Positions 23,150 through 33,640 of a DNA stretch of 64,000 nucleotides are shown here, in pieces (the stretch's first letter is position 1; each line of letters begins with the position of its first letter). The notes under the pieces are model-generated. The model had not been told where the DNA came from. It saw only the letters and a program-made list of their open reading frames with translations, and ran no database searches. The stretch is from Welwitschia mirabilis. Taxonomy: Eukaryota; Gnetophyta; Gnetopsida; Welwitschiales. Position numbers and translations under genes: made by a program. The stretch is from the NCBI GenBank assembly GCA_051453625.1, contig JBOZIK010000001.1, positions 138,344,248 to 138,408,247 on the forward strand. Reading direction: 5' to 3'.

Positions 23150-24120
23150 TATCATGTTTAAATTTATCTTGGGCTTTGTGAATGAGTTAATGATGTGTGA
23201 CATGAGTACATTTTTTATTTAAGTAACTAAGTTGGGCTAATCTATTTTTAATAATTTCATGAAGGTCTACAAGATTAAGTTAATGGGGAGAATAATAAGA
23301 ATTGTAACAAACATCAACTAGTAAAATACAAACTTTTTAATACATAAGTTCATAAGTTGAAAAACTAAAATAATTATAATAAGTGGTATAAGAAGATCAA
23401 ATAACATTATTAAGATTAAAAGTTCAAGATTTCTTATTAACAGATATAATTTTTTAAAGCATTTTTTTATTTATATATTTGCATTTTTAGCTTGATCATT
23501 ATTTTGTGGATGATGAGCATAAGTTGCTCTATGTTCAATTTTAATGGATAAAAGAAGTTTTCTAAAAATATAATTTATAAAATGAGTTTCTTGATTACTA
23601 ATAATAATTCTAAGAAAACAAAAATGTTAAAAAATATAAGTTCTAATAAAATTTCAAACAATTTAGACATTAGTCATAAAAGTAAGAATAGCTTTAACCC
23701 ATTTAGCAACATAATCAACAATCACTAAAAACATAATCAACAATCACTAAAATATAATTCTTATCATTAAAAGGTGGTTTAATAGGGCCTTAAAATCAAT
23801 TTTCAATAATCAAAAGGTATATAGTTAATAATAAGTTTAAGAGGTTTGTCATGAGAATGAATAAGGCTACTATAACATTGACAAGCATCACACCTTCTAG
23901 TAAAATCAAAAGAGTTCTAAAAACGATTAGGTCAATAAAAACCAAAGTGAAGAATTTTCATTGTTGTTTTCTGTCCACTAAAATGATCTTCATAGACACC
24001 ACCATAGCAAAGATGAAGGATGCTTCTTATGATTTAATCTTTGTACCTATAATAAAGATGTGATTCTATCCATTTATAATCACCTCTCTTATGGAAAAGA
24101 GATTTTCTTTGATCATGACT
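23150..24120 (-). pseudogene. Athila-like integrase
   Basis: The minus strand reads VDYVAKWVKA near 23720, ISNQETHF near 23590 and YAHHPQNNDQAKNAN near 23520, the order of the gypsy integrase core. The second catalytic Asp has become Asn (ISN in place of ISD), consistent with a G-to-A transition. Stops and frameshifts break it. The plus-strand frame at 23851-24063 is its shadow. Confidence 0.75.
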
Positions 24121-24249
24121 CCGATATTGTAATGTTTTCATGGTAATAAGATAATTACCTATGTTAGCATCTAAGAAGTAGGATGAGTAAAATATATGAT
24201 AAAAATTTGTTTATTATAAAAAGAATCATTAATCATAAGATCATCAAGA

Positions 24250-24600
24250 AAAGAAGAAAGATGTGACAAATAATCTACTACACTATTATATATTCTAACT
24301 TTATCAATGATGGTAAAGTTAAATTCTTGTACAAGGAGGATTCATCTAATGAGTATGGCACTAGAATCTTTCTTGATCATGAGGTATCTAATAGCTGTAT
24401 GATTGGTATAAACATTTATATGAAGGCCTAAAAAATAGTATCTATGATTATCGAGGTAAAAAATTATGGCTAACATTTTCCTCTCAGTAGTAGTTTAATT
24501 CAATTAAGCTTTAAACAAAGTTTTTCTATAGTAAGATATAACTTTAAAATCATTTTCATACTTTTATCTAAAAATCCTAGCTATGATAATATTACTAGCA
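24250..24600 (-). pseudogene. Athila-like RNase H
   Basis: Minus-strand phrases NHTAIRYLMIKKDSS and LVQEFNFTIIDKV correspond to the plus-strand copy at 5990-6090. The TDH motif reads TNH, and a TGG codon has become TGA. Nonfunctional. Confidence 0.75.
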
Positions 24601-25300
24601 TTACACATTAATTCAAAATCATTATTCTAATCGGGTCCCATTACTATAGGTATGGAAGATATTTTATTTTTAAGTATTTCAAAAGAAAGCTAATAAGATT
24701 CATTCCATTTAAATTTAGATTCTTTTTCAAGTAAAGGGATTTATAAATTTTAGCATAATCCTAAATAACATGATGATAAAAACTATAATAACCAAGGCAA
24801 GATCGAAGATATTTTTAGGTTTTTAATGATACTTGCTTTTTTAGGGTCCATCTTAATTCCCTTACTAGAAATGTGGTGACCTAAAACAATTTCATTATCA
24901 ACTAGAAAAAAACTCTTCTTTTAACTCAAATGTAGATGCACTCAATACATCTATTAAGGACTCTCTCTAATCTTTCTAATATTTGTTTAAAGTCTTTACT
25001 AAATATTGAGAAGTCATTCATAAAAATTTCAATTGAATCCTCTAACATATTAGAAATGATATCCATCAGTGTATGTTGAAATTTTTTAGAGGCATTATAA
25101 AGTCCAAAAGAAATGTGTCTAAAGATAAAAGTTCTGAAAGATAAAGTGAAAGTTATCTTTACTTGATTCTTGTTAGCCATACAAACCTAGTTATAACCAT
25201 TATACCCATCAAAATAGTAATAAAAAGGTCAAGAAAAGATAAATGGTAAATCTCTTTCTTTATTACTTCATTAAGATTTCTAAAATCAATACATGTTCTT
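24600..25300 (-). pseudogene. Athila-like reverse transcriptase
   Basis: The open fragment at 24926-25180 contains FRHISFGLYNA, FQHTLMDI and IEIFMNDFSIF, matching gypsy RT blocks; the catalytic YxDD-type box reads FMND (25010-25021), so the first Asp is lost. The sequence on both sides continues the homology in broken frames. The fragment ends at a stop near the FF..LEK region that the plus-strand copy retains at 5580. Confidence 0.85.
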
Positions 25301-26079
25301 CACTTTCCACATTCCTTAGGCACTACTATCAAACAGCTAATCCACTTATTATAAGATATGACATAAATAACTTTAGCATCCATTAATTTAATGATTTGAT
25401 CTTTTATGACTTGTTTAAGAGCTATATTTAGTATTCTTTAAGGTTACCTAACAAGACTTACATTATCCTTAAGGTAAATTTTATGTTAAACAATGGAAGT
25501 AGGAATAGATATTAAATCTTTGTGGGTCCAAGCAAATGCATTAACCTTAAAAGTCAAAAGTGAGATTAAACTTAATTCTTGTTAAAAGAAAGATTCTCAT
25601 TTATTATCATTGGTTTATGCTCATCATTACATAAGAATATATATTTTATACCACTAAGTAAAGGTTTCACATTTAAATTAAAATTTTTAGTATCTATCAA
25701 TTTTTTCTTAGAGTTAACTATCATCTTTAACCATCGTTTGGATGACATGGTGGATGACCTCTCTTAAAATATGAAATCTTAGTTATTTTTAAATGTTAGA
25801 CTTTTTCATAGATAATAAGTTCTATTTCTTCATTTTCCTGATCAAAATAGTCAGTTCCTAAATGTTCATAGTTGAGTTTATCATGATTAACTCTTTTAAT
25901 TTTCGACTTTAAATAAATCACCATATAAAGTAAGTTCATGAATCATTAATCATCTCTATTCAAGTGGACGATGCTGTAAAAATAATTTTAGCTTAATTTC
26001 TTCCTCTACATTTCACTCATCACCTAGATATTTTTCAGTGGCATCAAAAACTCTAATGATAAACGTTTTATTGCCTAAG

Positions 26080-26480
26080 TAACACTCCATCATTTTAATT
26101 CTTATATCAATAATATAATGGGTTATTGCATAAAATGATCTACCTAGAAGTAGTGAATAACCTCCATTATGCTCAACTTTAATCATAACCACATCTATTG
26201 GATAGAATGATTTTTCAATTTAAATCACCAAATATTCTATTACTCCTAAAGGTTTCTTCATTGATGTATTAACTAATTCTAAGATAATACATGTAGGCTC
26301 AATTTTACTTTCCAAACTAAGTCTTTGACAAATGTGTAAAGGCATAATATTTACACTCACTCCTATATCTATTAAGGATTTTTTAATTTTTTAATTTTCT
26401 TCCAAAGTGATACTAATCATTTTTTCTCTAGGATCCTTAAATTTTGGACATTTTTACAAAACTAAGTTGGTTATAGATTA
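26080..26480 (-). pseudogene. Athila-like protease
   Basis: Minus strand reads SLIDIGVSVNIMPL near 26360, equivalent to the retropepsin active site D-L/I-G-A-S with Ala changed to Val, followed by LVNTSMKKPLGVIEY and YSLLLGRSFYA, the flap and the second conserved LGR-F box. It is in the expected place between gag and RT. Confidence 0.75.
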
Positions 26481-26616
26481 GGCTAGGAAGACTTTACTAA
26501 GTATGATTCATTTTTGTTTCCTCCTAATTAGATCTTTCCATAACTTAGAATATTTAGGATTTTCTTGCAAGAGTTTCCAAAAGGATAAATTTATGCTCAC
26601 ATCTTACATTAAGGCT

Positions 26617-26637
26617 NNNNNNNNNNNNNNNNNNNNN
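26617..26637. other. Assembly gap, 21 N
   Basis: Starts exactly where an identical 77-base match with 27115-27191 ends. Confidence 0.95.
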
Positions 26638-26871
26638 ACATTAAGGGTTTAATCTATCAAGTCAAGGAGTAGTTTCTTCCCTTTATCTTCAGAATAATTT
26701 TTCTTATTAAGATTATCACTTCAAGGAGAAGGGAAGCTATGATTTTTTAATATTTTAACATCTTTGTCTTCTTTTTCATCTTTCATATCATTTTTGAAAG
26801 TTGAAACTTTATGGTAGGAGGTGTTATCTCATTTTCACTTTTTGTTACAATCTTATAATCTTTCCTTACTT

Positions 26872-27114
26872 NNNNNNNNNNNNNNNNNNNNNNNNNNNNN
26901 NNNNNNNNNNNNNNNNNNNNNNNNNNNNNNNNNNNNNNNNNNNNNNNNNNNNNNNNNNNNNNNNNNNNNNNNNNNNNNNNNNNNNNNNNNNNNNNNNNNN
27001 NNNNNNNNNNNNNNNNNNNNNNNNNNNNNNNNNNNNNNNNNNNNNNNNNNNNNNNNNNNNNNNNNNNNNNNNNNNNNNNNNNNNNNNNNNNNNNNNNNNN
27101 NNNNNNNNNNNNNN
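26872..27114. other. Assembly gap, 243 N
   Basis: The sequence right after it repeats 26540-26616. Confidence 0.95.
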
Positions 27115-27589
27115 ATAACTTAGAATATTTAGGATTTTCTTGCAAGAGTTTCCAAAAGGATAAATTTATGCTCACATCTTACATTAAGGCTTTTAGATGA
27201 TCATCAAAGGTAGGATTAGTATTTACTCTATTAAGCCAATGGATAGCCAGTTTCTTTCCTTTATCTTGAGAAGAATTTTTCTTATTAAGCTTGTTACTTA
27301 AAGGAGAAGAGAAGTTATGATTTTCTAAGATTTTAATATCCTCTTCTTATTTTCATCTTTATTATCATTTTTAGAATCTAAACCATCATGGGCAGGAGGT
27401 ATTGTATCATTTTTAGTTCTTGTTATAATCTTTCAATCTTTTCTTACTTTGTTAGGTTTAGTAAAGGTTGTGTTGAAAGTGATCCTTGTGGTCTTTGATT
27501 TGAAAGCATAGTTTGTTAAAGAACATTTATTATATTTTCAATGTTTGAATTTATCTTCTCTTGAGATTTTCTTAACTTATCAATTGAAT

Positions 27590-27689
27590 NNNNNNNNNNN
27601 NNNNNNNNNNNNNNNNNNNNNNNNNNNNNNNNNNNNNNNNNNNNNNNNNNNNNNNNNNNNNNNNNNNNNNNNNNNNNNNNNNNNNNNNN
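27590..27689. other. Assembly gap, 100 N, flanked by a 108-bp duplicate
   Basis: Positions 27482-27589 and 27690-27797 are the same except for about two substitutions, so the two contigs probably overlap. Confidence 0.9.
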
Positions 27690-27929
27690 ATCCTTGTGGT
27701 CTTTGATTTGAAAGCATAGTTTGTTAAAGAACATTTACTATATTTTCAATGTTTGAATTTATCTTCTCTTGATATTTTCTTAACTTATCAATTGAATTTC
27801 TAAGTGAATCATTTTGATTTTGAGAATTTGATGTACTTGCTTAATAATTTGAGCTATTGGTTGGAAGTTTGAGTTACTTGATTGAAAGTTAGCATTCTGA
27901 AATCTATTTCTAAATGGTTGAAAATTTGG

Positions 27930-27986
27930 NNNNNNNNNNNNNNNNNNNNNNNNNNNNNNNNNNNNNNNNNNNNNNNNNNNNNNNNN
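27930..27986. other. Assembly gap, 57 N
   Basis: Run of 57 N within the Athila-like gag remnant. Confidence 0.95.
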
Positions 27987-29639
27987 ATTTATCATAGGTT
28001 GAAATTAATTTTAATTTTGGTTTCAATTTCTAAAGTTTGGAGACCTTTGATAGAATATACATACTTCTTCATAGATTTTATCTTTATAAGTTGGCAATAA
28101 AGGACACTCTCTTATTACATAATAGTTGTCTTCACATAAATCACAAGTTGGAACCACATTTTTTTAGTTGCCACTTTTGCATCTAAAATCATTTGACTGT
28201 ATTTTTCTAATGTTGTTGTAAAACCTTTTTTTCTATTTGGTGGTTCTTTTTCCATTTTCACTTTCTTTTTTCTTTTTTTTTTTTTTGTTTAACTTCTTTA
28301 AGATCTTTTATGATTTATCCTATAGTATGATATTCTTTAGATGTTGGTTAGGCCATGTTTAACTTACTTTCACTAATTCTTCCAATAGCCTTCACGCATT
28401 TTTTAAAGTTAGATTCATTAAATTACCACCACATGGAAAGTCTACAAGTTGTTTAGTTTGGTTATTTAATCCACTATAGAAATAATATATTAATTCTTCT
28501 TGATTAAAAGAATCAATAGGATTATAATATATTACAATGAAAAATCATTTAAAAGTAGTGACATAATCTTCATTAGGTTATTGTTAGAAGTTTGTTACCT
28601 CTATTTTTCTTTTTCTTATGGTAGTTTCACTCATAATCCTTTTTATAAAGGATTTTAAACTTGGTTCCATGTTTTTAAGATTTTATGTGGAATATCTCTT
28701 AGCTATAATTTCACTTTTTATTTTAATATAATGGAAAAGATAACCATGTAAATATGATCATTAATTTGTTTTTTACCATTTCCTAAAATAAGTACTAATT
28801 GTTTGATTTTGGCTATATATTGAAGGGGCCTTCATCATTTTCTCCATTAAAAATAGGATGTGCATTTAAATTTCTTAACTCAACATCATTACTAAGGGGT
28901 AGGTTAAAAATATTTTGGATTTCAAACTTTTTATTTGCAATTAATTCTTTAAGAGTAAAATTAACATTTGAATTGATGGGGGTAGTAAAAGTCCCTATCA
29001 TGATAAATATATTTATCAAAGATGCTTGTTTTTGTTTTTGTGTAGAATTCAACATTGCAATAAAAGTATATGCTTCTAAAATTTATTTTCAAAAATTTTC
29101 TTTACAAAAATCACATTTTGAAATAATTAATGTAGAAAAATCTTCTTGCTCAATTCTTGGAATGTTTTACATACTTAGAAAATGAGTACCTGGGTTAAAT
29201 TCATAGTCAGTCAAACCTTATTAGATATTTTCTTTAATCAGTAGCTACTCTCTCTAATATTTCATCTTTTTACCTAACTTTATCACATTCCTGCATACTT
29301 AGTTCTATTTCTACATGCATCATCTCTGTGGTTATCTAAATGATATATCTAGATGATGGAAAATACAAAATATCTAAAAACAAAAAACGAAAAAATAAAT
29401 AGATTTGCAAAATAACATAGAAATAAAACTGATAATCATTCTTTGAGTCATTTTGATGATAGAGGAGATCCCATCCTTGGCTTTACTAGAACAGGCCTAG
29501 TTTTACATACAGTCTCCACACTTTTTGCAAATGGTAAGGTTCTGCAAATCTAGCATGCATGGACTACACTGCCTATTCCAAATACATGGGGGAAAAACCA
29601 AAAAAAAAAAAAGAAAAGTTGTATGCATAAAATGTGTTG

Positions 29640-31957
29640 GTAGGTGCAATAATGAAACAGTTCTCATCTTATACATCCATTATGAATTCCTATTAATTAA
29701 TGGTTCCTTCACCTTGAAACATAGTGGATTTAATTATAGAACTTAGTATCATGTATTTTTATCTTTTTAGTATGAAACTATGCAGATTTANNNNNNNNNN
29801 NNNNNNNNNNNNNNNNNNNNNNNNNNNNNNNNNNNNNNNNNNNNNNNNNNNNNNNNNNNNNNNNNNNNNNNNNNNNNNNNNNNNNNNNNNNNNNNNNNNN
29901 NNNNNNNNNNNNNNNNNNNNNNNNNNNNNNNNNNNNNNNNNNNNNNNNNNNNNNNNNNNNNNNNNNNNNNNNNNNNNNNNNNNNNNNNNNNNNNNNNNNN
30001 NNNNNNNNNNNNNNNNNNNNNNNNNNNNNNNNNNNNNNNNNNNNNNNNNNNNNNNNNNNNNNNNNNNNNNNNNNNNNNNNNNNNNNNNNNNNNNNNNNNN
30101 NNNNNNNNNNNNNNNNNNNNNNNNNNNNNNNNNNNNNNNNNNNNNNNNNNNNNNNNNNNNNNNNNNNNNNNNNNNNNNNNNNNNNNNNNNNNNNNNNNNN
30201 NNNNNNNNNNNNNNNNNNNNNNNNNNNNNNNNNNNNNNNNNNNNNNNNNNNNNNNNNNNNNNNNNNNNNNNNNNNNNNNNNNNNNNNNNNNNNNNNNNNA
30301 TTATAGAACTTAGTATCATGTATTTTTATCTTTTTAGTATGAAACTATGCATATTTATTTACCTTAACATTTTAGTCTAATATTTGTTATGCAATACATT
30401 TTAAGGTGTTTTAACTTAGTCATTACCTTATATAATTCTATCAACATATTTGACCATCTTGGTAGGGCAACATGTTTATTTTCTTTTTCTTCACTTCATA
30501 CTTACCTTATAACAGTATTTCAGTTCCTCATCTTGCCCATTTCAGCATTTTTGATAGAGATCTTCTGATCCAAGTTACTTCTTATATTAAAAGTCCAAGA
30601 CACTAGTGGTGGTATTTAGATCTTGGCATTATTTTTATGAAAATTACAACCATTGTAACTATAAAATTAATTTTATTATATTAGTGATTATAAATGGAGT
30701 AGTTTTGAGATTTCCTTACAACATCAGTGTTGTCATTGATTTTAGTCTTATGGACTTTTCTTTATATTAGAATTTTACTCAAGCATACATGTATGTTTTC
30801 TGCTACTTGCGATGGTTTGGTAGTTATATGTCCTATAGGTAGTGTTTATGCCATATTTATTCTTATTAATTATTCCATGAAAAATATTATAAGTATATGA
30901 TGATGTTGTTGGATGTAATTACTAATAATTATGCAAGATTCTAGATTAGTTTAATGTAATTATATTATGCATGATATAGTTATCCAATGATGTAGGTCTA
31001 GCACATTACTAAGTAACTACGATTACCTCAATATGCCTTATCACACTCAGGTATGTAGCCTTAAACTTATTTTCTTACATGTTCAACATCATGAATTGAA
31101 TTCTTTAAGTAGTTATTTATTACCTTGTGTAGAAAATGATATACCATTGGTGATTTTTCTAAGATGCTTGTTGAAAAATATCTAGGCATATAATTCGCTT
31201 ATTTTATCCTTTAACTTCTAGTATACCAAGTCTATTGAGACTAGTGATTAAATTTAGTGGCATATAAACTAGTTATTTGGGAATTTTATATATTTACATA
31301 TTAGATTCATTATATCATATTATAAAGAAGCAGCCATGAGGTACCCTGTCGAAATGGCATGTGTGTATGTAGATGTATATCTCTGTCTTAATTATATTTT
31401 TGAATAATTTTATACTATTGATATTATTCGTCCCATTGGCTGACGCTAAGATGAGGTAGAGATTTGAGGAATCTGTTTACATGCTTAGTTGATGAAGCTA
31501 CCAATGGTTACCTATATATTTTCTTCCCTCTCATTAGCATAGACAAGATGAGGAAGAGAGTTAAGGGATCTTTTAACATGCTTAGCTTCTATATGTTTAA
31601 TGGATATTTTGGTCAAGTGATCAGGGGGTTTACTATATATACATTTGGGTACCCATATATGATTTATGTTAATATATATATGAATTGTCATCATTCATGC
31701 ATTAGAATTCCTTATTTAGAATGATTGTTATAACCTTAAGAGTTTCTGACTGGTTGTCTTCTATATTTTTAGATATAGCTATGATGCTTATGGATATATA
31801 TGTGCATAATACCTTTTGGTGACATATAATTTTAATATGTCATGATATTCTTTTTTTAGTTGAGTTGGATATTGTGTTTCTTGTAATGGTTTATGCTTAA
31901 TTCTGCTTATATGTCATTGACATGAACTACCTTAATCTATTATACACTCATGCGTAT
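29640..31957. repeat. Repeat R3, copy 1
   Basis: Aligns over most of its length with 41031-42780 and, from about 30960, with 47580-48560. Contains no recognisable transposon protein. The frames at 31464-31724 and 31512-31694 fall in an internal tandem repeat (31434-31494 and 31532-31592) and are not considered genes. It stops at about 31957, where Tork-like copia sequence begins. The 3' ends of the other copies resemble ends of Tekay/Del-type gypsy LTRs, so R3 may be an LTR, but this is unproven. Confidence 0.6.
29791..30299. other. Assembly gap, 509 N, flanked by a duplicate
   Basis: Positions 29735-29790 and 30300-30355 differ by about one base. In copy 2 of R3 the sequence is continuous across this point with no extra 500 bp, so the gap may be spurious. 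Confidence 0.9.
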
Positions 31958-32476
31958 TCCTTGGCAGCTCACAAACTTGTGCCCCTATTTGTCACCGCAC
32001 TAGGTTTTTTGTTTTTGTCCTACGTGCTCTTTGCAATGTTATTTGCAACCACATTACCGCGTCTAGCTCTTCTGCATTTTGTCATCCGGATCTTTCCACC
32101 CACGCTTTCTCAGCTGCACAAGGGTTTTTTTAGTGTGCCCTTCCAATTACCATTTTATTTAGCAAAGTTTTTTTTATTATTTATTTTGTGAAAGGTTTTT
32201 TAGAAATATGCCATTTTTATTATATAGTATAGGGAAAACATATAACCCCTTTCTTAAATTATGTTTTACATATTGGTTTTAGCATCTCAGGACTCATCCC
32301 CTTTTTGTTAATCTCCTTTTTTTTAAATATACACTAGTCATCATTATAGTTATTGTTTTTATTTTTCACTGGCTACTGGTTACCTTAGGGATTATTATTA
32401 TAACAATCTCATAGTTCTTTCTATTCCCTCTTTTGAATACAAGAGTTATGTTTTTTAAAAATACCTTTATTTTAGA
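31958..32476 (+). mobile_element. Tork-like copia fragment: leader
   Basis: A pyrimidine-rich stretch of higher GC (to about 32120) followed by AT-rich sequence that, from about 32380, aligns with 35150-35247 just before the gag start of the larger copia element. The frame at 31922-32191 is a by-product of the low purine content. Confidence 0.6.
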
Positions 32477-32950
32477 ATGTCCACCGTGACGAAGTTTAAC
32501 ATCAAAAAATTCGATGGCAAACTAAGTTTTTCTATATGGCGCATTTAGATGAGAGTCGTTCTCACTCAAAATAGCTTGAAGAAAGCTTTGGATGGTAAAG
32601 CAAAACAACCAGAGACCATGACTAACGAGCAATAGGACGAGTTAGACGAAAAGGCCTTAACAGCAATCCAGTTATTCTTAAACAAGGAGGTTCTCCATGA
32701 GGTTGTCAGTGAGACCACTACTGTAGGCCTATGGTTGAAACTGGAAGCATTATACCTAACAAAAAGCCTTATCAACAGGCTTTGACTCAAGAAACTTTTA
32801 TTCACCATTAGTATGTCTAAAGGTACTCCTGTTCAAGTACATCTCAATAAGTTTAATTTAATTCTAATGGATTTCGAAAATCTTGATGTGCATATTGAAG
32901 ATGAAGATAAGGCTGTGTTGTTAATTGTCTCTTTACCTCCTACCTATAGG
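32477..32950 (+). pseudogene. Tork-like copia gag, truncated first copy
   Basis: Starts with ATG at 32477 and is a close relative of the gag at 35248, sharing KFNIKKFDGKLSFSIW and VHLNKFNLILMD. In-frame stops replace expected Gln and Trp codons (for example near 32547 and 32634), and there is at least one frameshift. It ends at the 100-N gap at a point equal to about 35721 in the other copy. Confidence 0.85.
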
Positions 32951-33050
32951 NNNNNNNNNNNNNNNNNNNNNNNNNNNNNNNNNNNNNNNNNNNNNNNNNN
33001 NNNNNNNNNNNNNNNNNNNNNNNNNNNNNNNNNNNNNNNNNNNNNNNNNN
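32951..33050. other. Assembly gap, 100 N
   Basis: Cuts the first Tork-like gag copy. Confidence 0.95.
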
Positions 33051-33460
33051 ACTCATCTCTCTAATGCAACTACTTATTGAGATGTATGTTGCACGAGGTG
33101 TATGGGTGCTCACTCTCTTCTGTCCCCCTTTTTCTTTGCTAATCTCAGTTGAGTTGCCCTAACCCGATCTAGTCAAGGTTTACCATTAATGGAAGTTCTA
33201 TGGAACCCTCATTATGCTTGAGAAAAGGTCGATGATGGAAAAGACCAAATTAGTACCTTAAGTAGGCCAAAGTGGAGTGAAAAATATTTTTTGGAAAAAT
33301 GGAGTGAAAAATAATTTTTAAAAAAAATGAAGATAAAAAGTTCGGAGAGCATAAAGGCATTAGTTGAATTATGTGATAATAAGACAACCAACACATATCT
33401 CTTAGCATGGAAAGATAAAGCGATAAGGTTCAAAGCAAGCTGCGAGATGCCTATCCTTTC
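33051..33460. other. Unassigned stretch before copia LTR
   Basis: No gene recognised. A short direct repeat (TGGAGTGAAAAATA at about 33272 and 33299) and the pre-insertion flank of the copia LTR lie here. Confidence 0.5.
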
Positions 33461-33626
33461 TGTTGGGTGTGTGGCTTATATTGGCGGGCACACATCCAAA
33501 CACCAGAAGGCAGTGCCAACTGTTCACCGCCCACAAAAATCTCCCTGTTGGACCATCTATAAAAGGGCCACCTTGCATCTTTGTAATAGCAGGGTGTTTT
33601 TTTGTGATTTCGAGCTCGTTCCAACA
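33461..33626 (+). repeat. Short 5' LTR of Tork-like copia
   Basis: Begins TGTTGGG and ends CCAACA, short inverted termini as expected for an LTR; 166 bp. A TATA box is at 33558-33565 and the primer-binding site starts two bases after the end. The length is short for this lineage, and the candidate 3' LTR at 39271 is only weakly similar. Confidence 0.7.
33558..33565 (+). promoter_or_regulatory. TATA box in copia LTR
   Basis: TATAAAAG, about 60 bp before the LTR end, a normal place for the promoter of a short copia LTR. Confidence 0.65.
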
Positions 33627-33628
33627 AG

Positions 33629-33640
33629 TGGTATAAGAGC
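33629..33640 (+). other. Primer-binding site of Tork-like copia
   Basis: TGGTATAAGAGC, matching the initiator-Met tRNA type with one change, two bases after the LTR. Confidence 0.85.

Larger units (their letters stand above)
26540..27450. repeat. Tandem duplication of about 575 bp in gag
   Basis: Positions 26540-26871 and 27115-27450 are two copies. The first 77 bases (26540-26616 and 27115-27191) are identical by eye, while the rest has clear divergence. Gaps of 21 N and 243 N lie inside, so part of the duplication may be an assembly artefact. Confidence 0.7.
26540..29055 (-). pseudogene. Athila-like gag
   Basis: The N-terminal open fragment is 28813-29055 (80 aa). A zinc knuckle remains near 28098-28152 as CDLCEDNYYVIREC, with the His replaced by Tyr. 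The asparagine/proline/phenylalanine-rich tail follows (NFQPFRNRFQNANFQ near 27900), then a coiled stretch near 27520-27790 and, before protease, phrases like ENPKYSKL. Five gaps and a local tandem duplication break it. The order matches Athila gag proteins; identity is by motif only. Confidence 0.65.
19106..29450 (-). mobile_element. Near full-length decayed Athila-like gypsy element
   Basis: From right to left the minus strand gives gag (29055-26540), protease (26480-26080), RT (25300-24600), RNase H (24600-24250), integrase (24120-23150), post-pol noncoding sequence (23100-21050), an extra ORF (20492-20175) and a purine tract beside LTR-E. The order PR-RT-RH-INT is Ty3/gypsy, and RNase H phrases match the Athila clade. 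The 5' LTR and primer site are not found right of 29450, where repeat R3 begins. Every domain carries stops, so the element is dead. Confidence 0.75.

Noticed and set aside
29724-30380. Frame of 218 codons
   Set aside because: Almost entirely N; the open frame is an artefact of the gap. The same holds for the frames across 26783-27175, 52542-53186 and 10763-11058.
31464-31724. Frame of 86 codons in repeat R3
   Set aside because: It spans the tandem unit and is not kept in the other R3 copies.
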